From: Bacillota bacterium
Lineage (GTDB): Bacteria; Bacillota; Clostridia; Acetivibrionales; DSM-1351
Direction of reading: 5' to 3'
Assembly (NCBI GenBank): GCA_023415305.1
Contig: JAEZKZ010000111.1
Span: 1 to 57,496, forward strand
DNA length: 57,496 nucleotides
Position numbers and translations under genes: made by a program
The notes under the pieces: model-generated
What the model was told of the DNA's origin: nothing
What the model saw: the letters and a program-made list of their open reading frames with translations, nothing else
The model's database searches: none
Part shown: piece after piece, positions 26,122 to 33,687 of the stretch
Position numbering within the stretch: the first letter of the stretch is position 1
How the letters are laid out: each line of letters opens with the position of its first letter

Positions 26122-26935
26122 CAAGTTTTACTCCTTCATATTATATTTATTATTGACTCTTTGCGCAGTATTTACTATAGGCCCATTTTATCTAATGGTA
26201 ATTATGAGTAGTTATGATACAACTGAACTTTTTATGGGGCTGCATCTTTTACCGGGCGATGACTTTCTTGTTAATATTAAAGATGTTTTTATAAATGCAG
26301 GTTTTGGAAAGTTCTATTTCAATAGTATATATATTGCGGTTACCACTACAGTATTGACTGTTCTTGTATGTGCAATGTGCGGATATGCGCTGGCCAAGTT
26401 TGATTTTAAACTTAAGAAGCTTTCGTACTACGCTATATTAATAACCATGATGCTTCCTACTCAGCTGGGCTTGATAGCATTTGTATGGGAAATGAATAAA
26501 ATCGGCTGGTCTGATTCACATCTGTCTCTGATTATTCCGTCTGCTGCTAATGCTTTTGCAGTATACTGGATTAGACAATATACTGTACAGGGTGTTCCAA
26601 CAGAGATTATTGAAAGCGGAAGAATGGACGGATGCAGTGAAGCAGGAATTTTCTTTAAACTTGTAGTACCGTTCATAAAACCGGCATTGGGTTCACAGGC
26701 CATGCTTTCCTTTATGGCTTCTTGGAATGCATATCTGGTTCCGCTGGTTTTGATCAGTAAACAGGAAAAGTATACTGTTACACTGGGATTGTCAACGCTT
26801 GATGCATTGTATAGAGCCAATTTCGGTGCCAGAATAGCTGCACTTGTAATTGGTACAATTCCAATGTTCATATTATTCTTGTTATTCTCCAAATCACTTA
26901 TAAAGGGAATAACTGCAGGATCAGTAAAAGGCTGA
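26108..26935 (+). CDS. cuaC: ABC sugar permease, MalG type
   Basis: A 275-residue partner permease. The EAA loop reads EIIESGRMDGCSEAGIFFKLVVP, and the protein ends in the typical KGITAGSVKG motif of MalG-type permeases. It starts inside the end of the preceding permease gene after GGGAGG, so the two are coupled. After a gap of 58 bases comes a second response regulator gene, which is not part of the cua cluster as I recall it in R. cellulolyticum. Confidence 0.93.
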   Translation: MEQSNKFYSFILYLLLTLCAVFTIGPFYLMVIMSSYDTTELFMGLHLLPGDDFLVNIKDVFINAGFGKFYFNSIYIAVTTTVLTVLVCAMCGYALAKFDFKLKKLSYYAILITMMLPTQLGLIAFVWEMNKIGWSDSHLSLIIPSAANAFAVYWIRQYTVQGVPTEIIESGRMDGCSEAGIFFKLVVPFIKPALGSQAMLSFMASWNAYLVPLVLISKQEKYTVTLGLSTLDALYRANFGARIAALVIGTIPMFILFLLFSKSLIKGITAGSVKG

Positions 26936-26993
26936 TATAATGATTGTTGCGAATATTTCCAATTAGTGTCATGGCACTTATATGGAGGGTACA

Positions 26994-28616
26994 ATGTATA
27001 AGGTTTTAATAATAGATGATGAGCCAATTATAAGAAAAGGAATCAAAAACATAATAAATTGGAAACAGCTGGACTGCGAGGTTTGTGCTGAGGCCAGTGA
27101 TGGTGCAGAAGGAATGGAACTTATTAAAAAGTTACTTCCTGAGATTATTCTGACTGATATACGTATGCCCGGATTAGATGGCCTCGATATGTTAAAACAG
27201 GTAAAGGATATTGTTCCCAATTCCAAAATAATCATAGTTTCAGGCTATAGAGAATTTGATTATGTACGAGAAGCAATAAAATGCGGTGCTTTTGATTTTC
27301 TTTTAAAACCTACCAGGCTGGAAGAACTTACAGCAGTTCTGGCAAGAGCTGTAGATATTCTGAATGAACAGAAATTAAGACATTCGGAATTTGATAAGTT
27401 TAAATTACTCTTTGAGCAGAGCATTCCCTTGCTCAAAGAGAAATTGCTTTGTGATATAGTTTTTGAGATAAATAGTAATGAAAATGAAATAACAGAAAAA
27501 ATGAAGCTATTTGATATTCATATTAATAACTTCGTTTTTATTGTAATTGAGAACGATATGGATGAAAGTTCAGTTAATACACAGTACGATAAGCAATTGT
27601 ATCAGTTTGGCATTATAAATTCTTTTGAAGAAATTTTAGCAGAGAAATATGAGGTTCATGTAATAAGCCTCAACAGTAACAAGGTTGGCTTTATTATACA
27701 GAATAGTTCACATTCAGGCATAAATATGACTGAAATATTTGAAAAGACTGCTTATCTTCAGGAAATGATATTCAATGCCTTTGGGATTTCTATTTCAATA
27801 GCCCTAAGTACTGAAGGCTCATCAGTTTTTGAATTGCCTGAAAAACTCAAAGAGTGTCAGTATTCACTTGAGTATAAAAGTTACCTGGGTAATAATTCCA
27901 TAATCCAATATAGTGATTTGAATTCCTTCTTTAAGTATGAAGACTACTCTTTGCTTGAGAGATACAAAAAGCAACTGCTTGAGGGTGTTAAGGCAGGTAA
28001 TGAGGCTCTCGTGAAAGCTTCTTCGGATAGCATAAGTAATTTTATTTCATCCAACACAATCAGCATTAATTATCTTAAGAATTTTTACTATTCTGCTTTG
28101 TCATCAATTAACAACATTAGAATTTCGGTTCTGGCAGCTAATTCTGATAAAAAGCATGAAGAGGGCAAGGATATTGCAAGCCTTATAAAGCTGATTGAAA
28201 AAAGTGATAATACTGAGGAGCTGAATTTGCTTCTTCAGCAGGTTGCCTTAAAGATTGCAAACAAGGTTAACAGCTTTAATAATAAGAGTATTAGAGTTAC
28301 ACTCAGAAAAGCTATTGATTACATAAATGAGCATTATTCCGAGTCGGTAACTCTAAATGAAGTAGCAGAACATACTTTTGTAACAACCTTTTACATAAGC
28401 AGAATGTTTAAAAAAGAACTAGGAACGAGCTTTATTGATTATCTAAATGATATAAGGATTGAAAAAGCAAAAGAACTTTTAAAGGATGTAAAGTATAAAT
28501 CCTACGAAGTAGCAAGTCTTGTGGGAATACCCGACCCACATTATTTCTCAAGGCTTTTTAAAAAGCATTCAGGAATATCACCATCAGAATATCGAGAAAC
28601 CTTGCAGCTGGGATAA
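26994..28616 (+). CDS. Second YesN-type response regulator, paralog of cuaR
   Basis: A 540-residue regulator of exactly the same length and domain layout as CuaR, with receiver D55 (TDIRMPG), the same uncharacterised middle region and a C-terminal AraC domain. Long blocks are identical, such as IRKGIKNIINWKQLDCEVC, and similarity extends over the full length, so this is a recent duplication. No kinase gene accompanies it, so it is an orphan that may share CuaS or respond to another kinase. ATG at 26994 follows GGAGGG; an in-frame ATG at 26982 overlaps that site. The helix-turn-helix regions differ at several positions (for example AEHTFVTT versus AENIYVST), so target sites may have diverged. 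Confidence 0.92.
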   Translation: MYKVLIIDDEPIIRKGIKNIINWKQLDCEVCAEASDGAEGMELIKKLLPEIILTDIRMPGLDGLDMLKQVKDIVPNSKIIIVSGYREFDYVREAIKCGAFDFLLKPTRLEELTAVLARAVDILNEQKLRHSEFDKFKLLFEQSIPLLKEKLLCDIVFEINSNENEITEKMKLFDIHINNFVFIVIENDMDESSVNTQYDKQLYQFGIINSFEEILAEKYEVHVISLNSNKVGFIIQNSSHSGINMTEIFEKTAYLQEMIFNAFGISISIALSTEGSSVFELPEKLKECQYSLEYKSYLGNNSIIQYSDLNSFFKYEDYSLLERYKKQLLEGVKAGNEALVKASSDSISNFISSNTISINYLKNFYYSALSSINNIRISVLAANSDKKHEEGKDIASLIKLIEKSDNTEELNLLLQQVALKIANKVNSFNNKSIRVTLRKAIDYINEHYSESVTLNEVAEHTFVTTFYISRMFKKELGTSFIDYLNDIRIEKAKELLKDVKYKSYEVASLVGIPDPHYFSRLFKKHSGISPSEYRETLQLG

Positions 28617-28823
28617 AAGTAAGGTTTCCGCATCTTATATTAATAAATCGAAACAATTCTGTAACAAATGTGTAATATCTTGTTGTATTATTTTGCTCTC
28701 GGGCATAGACAAGATATTGCACATTTAAGCAAGTTGTTCTATTTTGTCTTGCCTTGCTATTCATTAAAATGTAAGTATAAGAAAGCAGGTTAACAGTTGA
28801 TATTTAACTATAAACGCCTGTTT

Positions 28824-28853
28824 TTGACATTCACACACATCTATACATACTAC
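28824..28853 (+). promoter_or_regulatory. Candidate promoter of the second ABC transporter
   Basis: TTGACA (28824-28829) is a perfect -35 box, but the -10 region 18 bases on (TACTAC) is weak, which would suit an activated promoter. It directly follows an imperfect hairpin (CAGG...CCTG, about 28785-28820) with a T run, which could end the preceding transcript. Confidence 0.4.
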
Positions 28854-28876
28854 ATTATGAAGGGTGGCATTGGCTA

Positions 28877-29875
28877 ATGGGAACAACACCGACTAGTATT
28901 AAAAAAGTTGGCGATGCACAAAAATCTATCTATAAACACGGGTTTTTGTACGAAATCAAAAAGAACAAAGTACTTTTTATTATGATGCTCCCTGCATTGG
29001 TCGTTTTATTACTGAACAACTATTTACCGATGGCAGGCGTATTAATTGCATTTAAAAACTTCAAATATTTCGGAAGTAATTTCTTCGAAAACTTTTTTAA
29101 AAGTGAATGGGTAGGGTTGGAGAATTTTGAATTCTTCACTGCTACACCTGACGCTTTCACAATCACCAGAAATACTCTTTTGTATAATCTTGCATTTATT
29201 GTTATAGGATTGATCATATCAGTTTTCTTTGCAATAATTTTGAACGAAATAAAAGGGAAGTACTCATCAAAATTCTATCAGGCAAGCATGTTTTTGCCTT
29301 ACTTCATGTCTTGGATTGTTGTAAGCTACCTTGTATTTGCACTGTTAAGTGAAGAACAAGGTTTTATAAACAAAAGTCTTCTTCCGGCACTTGGTATGAG
29401 CGTCGATTCCCTTCCGGCATGGTACGGAGATCCTGGCAAATGGCCATTCATATTAACTATAGTTAATATGTGGAAATTCACCGGTTATAACTGTGTTGTC
29501 TACGTAGCAGCTATTGCAGGTATCGATCAGGAGTTTTATGAAGCCGCAACTGTTGATGGTGCATCAAGATTTCACCAAATAAGAAAAATAACAATACCTC
29601 TACTAACTCCTTTAATGGTTATATTAACACTTTTGGCTGTAGGACGTGTATTCTATTCTGATTTCGGACTGTTCTTCAGTGTAACCAGAAATGTTGGGGC
29701 GTTGTATGATACTACATTGGTTATTGACACTTATGTATACAATGCTTTGCGTACAATGAATGATGTTGGTATGGCATCAGCAGCTGGTCTCTATCAGTCA
29801 TTTTGTGGTTTTATTCTGGTACTGTCTTCCAACTTGATCGTTAAGAAGATAGATCCGGAGAAAGCACTATTTTAG
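28877..29875 (+). CDS. ABC permease of the LplB/YtcP polysaccharide type, first subunit
   Basis: A 332-residue membrane permease of a different subfamily from CuaB. It opens with a cytoplasmic N terminus, then FIMMLPALVVLLLNNYLPMAG, typical of LplB-like permeases for complex oligosaccharides. The EAA loop is QEFYEAATVDGASRFHQIRKITIP. GGGTGG precedes the ATG. The partner permease follows after 12 bases. No ATPase gene is present. The substrate is unknown; in this locus a cellulose- or hemicellulose-derived oligosaccharide is a reasonable guess only. Confidence 0.9.
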   Translation: MGTTPTSIKKVGDAQKSIYKHGFLYEIKKNKVLFIMMLPALVVLLLNNYLPMAGVLIAFKNFKYFGSNFFENFFKSEWVGLENFEFFTATPDAFTITRNTLLYNLAFIVIGLIISVFFAIILNEIKGKYSSKFYQASMFLPYFMSWIVVSYLVFALLSEEQGFINKSLLPALGMSVDSLPAWYGDPGKWPFILTIVNMWKFTGYNCVVYVAAIAGIDQEFYEAATVDGASRFHQIRKITIPLLTPLMVILTLLAVGRVFYSDFGLFFSVTRNVGALYDTTLVIDTYVYNALRTMNDVGMASAAGLYQSFCGFILVLSSNLIVKKIDPEKALF

Positions 29876-29887
29876 GGGGGAAAAGAG

Positions 29888-30802
29888 ATGAAACAAGGAG
29901 TAAACTCAAAAATATCAAATTCAGTTTCACCTTTTTGGAATGGATTATTTAATATAATTTTTATTTTATATTCAGTTGCTTGTATTATTCCACTGGTGCT
30001 GGTCATAGGAGTTTCATTCACTGAAGAGAAAACTATTATAACATCTGGTTACAATTTTATTCCAAAGGTATTCAGCCTTGAGGCTTACAGATGGGTATTC
30101 CAGAGCGGTGATGCTATTTTAAGAGCATACGGTCTTTCAATAGGGATAACAGTTGTTGGTACACTGTGTAGTGTTGCAATAATTGCAATGTTTTCATATG
30201 TAATATCAAGAAAAGATTTCAGGTATAGAAATGTATTTTCATTTATAGTATTCTTCACAATGATATTTAATGGTGGTTTGGTTCCCTGGTACATGGTATA
30301 TACAAACTTTCTCCACTTAAATGATACTTTGTTTGCTTACATAGTTCCTTCACTTGTAAACGCCTGGTACGTTATGATAATGAGAACCTTTTTCCAGACC
30401 AATGTTCCGGACTCTATTATAGAATCAGCAAAAATTGATGGAGCAGGAGAATTCAGAACTTTTCTTCAGATAGTAATTCCACTGGCAAAACCGGGTCTTG
30501 CAACCATAGCTCTGTTCCAAACACTGGGTTTCTGGAACGATTGGTATTTACCGTTAATGCTTATTGAAAATAGCAAGCTATACAATCTACAGTACATACT
30601 CTACAAGACATTGACAGCTATTCAGTACCTTGCCCAGGCCTCAAACGTAACAGGTGGTACAGCACAGATACTTGCTAAGTTACCATCTGAAACAGCACGT
30701 ATGGCAATGTGCGTACTTGCAATCGGACCAATTATATTGGCTTACCCGTTCTTCCAAAAGTATTTTGTTAAAGGTCTTACAGTTGGTGCAGTTAAAGGCT
30801 AA
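29888..30802 (+). CDS. ABC permease of the YtcP/CarB type, second subunit
   Basis: A 304-residue partner permease. It has an EAA loop (DSIIESAKIDGAGEFRTFLQIVIP), a large extracellular loop after the first membrane segment and the usual KGLTVGAVKG ending. The ribosome binding site is a strong AGGGGGG. It belongs with the preceding permease and the following binding protein as one importer. Confidence 0.9.
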   Translation: MKQGVNSKISNSVSPFWNGLFNIIFILYSVACIIPLVLVIGVSFTEEKTIITSGYNFIPKVFSLEAYRWVFQSGDAILRAYGLSIGITVVGTLCSVAIIAMFSYVISRKDFRYRNVFSFIVFFTMIFNGGLVPWYMVYTNFLHLNDTLFAYIVPSLVNAWYVMIMRTFFQTNVPDSIIESAKIDGAGEFRTFLQIVIPLAKPGLATIALFQTLGFWNDWYLPLMLIENSKLYNLQYILYKTLTAIQYLAQASNVTGGTAQILAKLPSETARMAMCVLAIGPIILAYPFFQKYFVKGLTVGAVKG

Positions 30803-30875
30803 TACCATATTAAAGCTTAATAACGGCTTATAGTATGGATGGCATAAATATTTATAATTTTAAGGAGGTTCACAC

Positions 30876-32441
30876 ATGCAAAAGGCAAAAAAACTAATTG
30901 GTTTGTTACTGGTTCTCTGTATGGCAGTTTCTTTTGTAGTTGGTTGCGGAAGCAATGATGGTGCTTCAACATCAACTACAGCGGCAGAATCATCAGTGGC
31001 AGCAGAATCATCAGTAGCGGCAGAATCATCAGCAGCTGCTTCATCAGTAGCTCTCGATCCTGTAGAACTAAAATGGTATGTTATAGGTAATGGTCAACCT
31101 AAGGACATGGATGCTGTTTTAGCTAAAGTTAATGAATGGTTACAGCCTAAGATTAATGCAACTCTTAAGTTAAACGTATTCTCTTGGGGAGATGATTTCG
31201 AACAGAAGATGGGCGCAAAGGTTGCTTCTGGAGAAGAGTTTGACATAACCTTTACATCAAACTGGGCACTTAACTACTTACAGAATGCTCCAAGAGGTGC
31301 ATTTGTAGATCTTACTCCTATGTTGGATCAATATGCTCCAAAGACAAAAGCATTATTGGGAGATAAAGTTATTAAAGGTGCTTCAATTGACGGAAAACTC
31401 TACGCAATTCCTACTAACAAGGAAATGGCTCATAACTGGGGTTTCCTTATCAACAAGGATCTTGCTGATAAGAATGGAATTGATGTAACAGCAATTAAGA
31501 AGTTTGAAGATATTGAACCAGCTCTTAAAACAATCAAAGAAAAAGAACCTGGCGTAGAACCTTTCCAGACAGTAGTTGGAGAATCTGCATACAGAATTCT
31601 TGATTTCGAAAAGATGGTTGATGATAACGTTCCAGGTGCTATTTACGGCGACGGAAGAGATACTAAAGTTGTAAACGACTTTGATACTCCTGAAGCAAAA
31701 ACATTGTTTACTACACTTAACAAATGGTACAAAGCTGGTTATATCAGAAAAGATGCTGATACAATCACTGACTGGTCATCAAACAGAAAAGCAGGTAAGG
31801 TATTCTCAGCTGTAGCTTCATTGAAGCCAGGTAAAGATGGTGAAGAAACCGTTTCTTCAGGTATCAACTGGGTACAGGTAGATATCACTGCTCCAATGGC
31901 AACTACACGTGAAATGACTGGTTCAATGCAGGCTATATCCAAGTCATCAAAGAATCCTGAAAGAGCATTAATGTTCCTTGAACTGTTCAACACTGAACCA
32001 GAACTTTGTAATCTAATTAACTACGGTATAGAAGGAACTCACTATACTAAGGTTGCTGATACAAAGATCAAGTTGGAACAAGCTGGTACAGACGGTTACA
32101 ACCCAGGAACTCCTTGGATGTTCGGTAACCAGTTCAATACTTACATCTATGAATCAGAGAAGTTTGAATCGGCTACAGCTAAATGGGACAAATTCAAAGC
32201 TTACAATGATTCAGCAAAACCATCACCAATCCTCGGCTTCACTTTCAATGCTGAACCTGTTAAGACTAAGGTTGCTGCTTTGACAGGTGTTAAGAGACAG
32301 TATATGCCAGGACTTGAAACAGGTAAAGCTGATCCTGCAGTAGCACTTCCTAAGTTCACTGAAAAGCTTAAGGCTGCTGGTTTGGATGATGTTCTTGCAG
32401 AAATGCAGAAACAGGTAGACGCATTTGTTGCTAAGAAATAA
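30876..32441 (+). CDS. Solute-binding lipoprotein of the second ABC transporter
   Basis: A 521-residue lipoprotein, larger than CuaA, as is usual for binding proteins of LplB/YtcP systems. The signal peptide ends in VVGC. The linker contains near-perfect tandem copies of a six-residue unit AAESSV/A encoded by 18-base repeats (about 30980-31040). The mature domain begins near VELKWYVIGNGQ. AGGAGG precedes the ATG. Codon use is as restricted as in cuaA, suggesting high expression. A strong terminator follows. The ligand is not evident from sequence. Confidence 0.88.
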   Translation: MQKAKKLIGLLLVLCMAVSFVVGCGSNDGASTSTTAAESSVAAESSVAAESSAAASSVALDPVELKWYVIGNGQPKDMDAVLAKVNEWLQPKINATLKLNVFSWGDDFEQKMGAKVASGEEFDITFTSNWALNYLQNAPRGAFVDLTPMLDQYAPKTKALLGDKVIKGASIDGKLYAIPTNKEMAHNWGFLINKDLADKNGIDVTAIKKFEDIEPALKTIKEKEPGVEPFQTVVGESAYRILDFEKMVDDNVPGAIYGDGRDTKVVNDFDTPEAKTLFTTLNKWYKAGYIRKDADTITDWSSNRKAGKVFSAVASLKPGKDGEETVSSGINWVQVDITAPMATTREMTGSMQAISKSSKNPERALMFLELFNTEPELCNLINYGIEGTHYTKVADTKIKLEQAGTDGYNPGTPWMFGNQFNTYIYESEKFESATAKWDKFKAYNDSAKPSPILGFTFNAEPVKTKVAALTGVKRQYMPGLETGKADPAVALPKFTEKLKAAGLDDVLAEMQKQVDAFVAKK

Positions 32442-32494
32442 TGAAAAAAATGTCGTAAATTATCTGGCTTGACTTTGATAATTAACTAGATGTA

Positions 32495-32534
32495 AAATAG
32501 GGCTAGCGCTTAGTATAGTGTTAGCCCTATTTTA
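32495..32534 (+). terminator. Terminator of the second ABC transporter operon
   Basis: AAATAGGGCTAGCGC pairs with GTGTTAGCCCTATTT around a loop and ends in TTTT. It is a long, stable stem. Confidence 0.9.
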
Positions 32535-32573
32535 AAATACAGACATCAGGTTAAGTCGAATAAGGTGAATTAA

Positions 32574-33620
32574 ATGAAAAGTGAAGAGATCGCAAAGATA
32601 GCGGGAGTATCAAGAAGTACAGTATCGAGAGTAATCAATAACTATTCTAATGTACCGGAAGATACTAAGAAAAAGGTCCTTGAAGTAATTTCAAAATATA
32701 ATTACCAACCAAATACTTGTGCAAGAGTACTGGCCGGAAAAACAAATGACACTATAGGTTTGTTTATCGTCAGTATTGCAGATAAGGAAAGTCCTAACAG
32801 ATTGTACAACAACAATTATTTTACCCAGTTTGTTGATGCCACTGTAGAGTGTGCCAATGCCAGGGGATATTATGTCCTTGTAAACATCATTTATTGTGAG
32901 AATGATTATAACAAGGTCAGTGAAGTATTTATGCAGAAGAGAATTGACGGTGGAATTGTTATCGGTACCGAACGAGAAGCCGAAGCTTTGATAAATGTAT
33001 CCAAAAGAGGTTATCCTATAGCCTTGATTGACTATGATGCCGAAGAAATTAAGAAAAATAAGTCTGATAATGACAATTTAATTGTAATAGGCTCAAATGA
33101 TTATGATGGAGCTGTTTCAGCAGTTGAATATCTTATTGAACTAGGACATAAAGAAATAGGAATGCTAGCCGGAAGAATATCTACATATTCAGGCAGGCAA
33201 AGATACGAAGCCTTTTTTGACACCATGAAAAAGCATGGTTTGGAAGTTAAGGAAGAGTTCGTATTGCATGGGGATTTTATAAAATCAAAAACAGCAAATG
33301 AAGTAAATGAACTTATCAAAAAAGGCAAGCTTCCCAGTGCTATATTTTCGTCAAATGACGACATGGCAATAACTGCTATGGATTTATTTAAAGAAAATAA
33401 CATAAAAGTACCGGAAGATATATCAATAATAGGATTTGATAACATACCTCTATCTTCATTGATCAGGCCTGCACTGTCTACTGTATCGACACCTGTTTAT
33501 GATATGGTAGATAAAGCTGTAACTGAGCTGATCGCCAATATAAGGAGAAACAAAAGAGGTTTTACCAGCTATAGACACGATACAAAAATAATAATTCGTG
33601 AAACTTGTTCAAGGAAATAA
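32574..33620 (+). CDS. LacI family transcriptional regulator
   Basis: A 348-residue regulator with an N-terminal LacI helix-turn-helix (EEIAKIAGVSRSTVSRVINN, residues 4-23) and hinge (NYQPNTCARVLAGK), followed by a periplasmic-binding-protein-like sensor domain ending with the usual PVYDMVDKAV segment. AAGGTGA precedes the ATG. It lies between the second transporter and the phosphorylase gene, and a palindrome that could be its operator lies immediately after its stop codon at the phosphorylase promoter. The inducer is unknown; a cellodextrin or sugar phosphate is likely by context. Confidence 0.92.
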   Translation: MKSEEIAKIAGVSRSTVSRVINNYSNVPEDTKKKVLEVISKYNYQPNTCARVLAGKTNDTIGLFIVSIADKESPNRLYNNNYFTQFVDATVECANARGYYVLVNIIYCENDYNKVSEVFMQKRIDGGIVIGTEREAEALINVSKRGYPIALIDYDAEEIKKNKSDNDNLIVIGSNDYDGAVSAVEYLIELGHKEIGMLAGRISTYSGRQRYEAFFDTMKKHGLEVKEEFVLHGDFIKSKTANEVNELIKKGKLPSAIFSSNDDMAITAMDLFKENNIKVPEDISIIGFDNIPLSSLIRPALSTVSTPVYDMVDKAVTELIANIRRNKRGFTSYRHDTKIIIRETCSRK

Positions 33621-33654
33621 AAGTACTTGAAAGAGTACTTATTTGCTATATAAT
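33621..33654 (+). promoter_or_regulatory. Promoter and palindromic operator candidate of cbpA
   Basis: The inverted repeat AAGTACT-TGAAAG-AGTACTT (33621-33640) starts at the base after the LacI gene stop codon. Its centre contains the -35 box TTGAAA (33627-33632), and TATAAT follows at 33649-33654 after 16 bases. A dimeric repressor bound here would block the polymerase. The sequence lacks the central CG typical of most LacI operators. Confidence 0.6.
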
Positions 33655-33687
33655 ATATTTTATTTTATTTGAGAGGAGCCAAAAAAT

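Noticed and set aside
28519..28728. 69-codon frame over the end of the second response regulator gene
   Set aside because: It is a shadow frame of the AraC domain and intergenic DNA with no supporting ribosome binding site.
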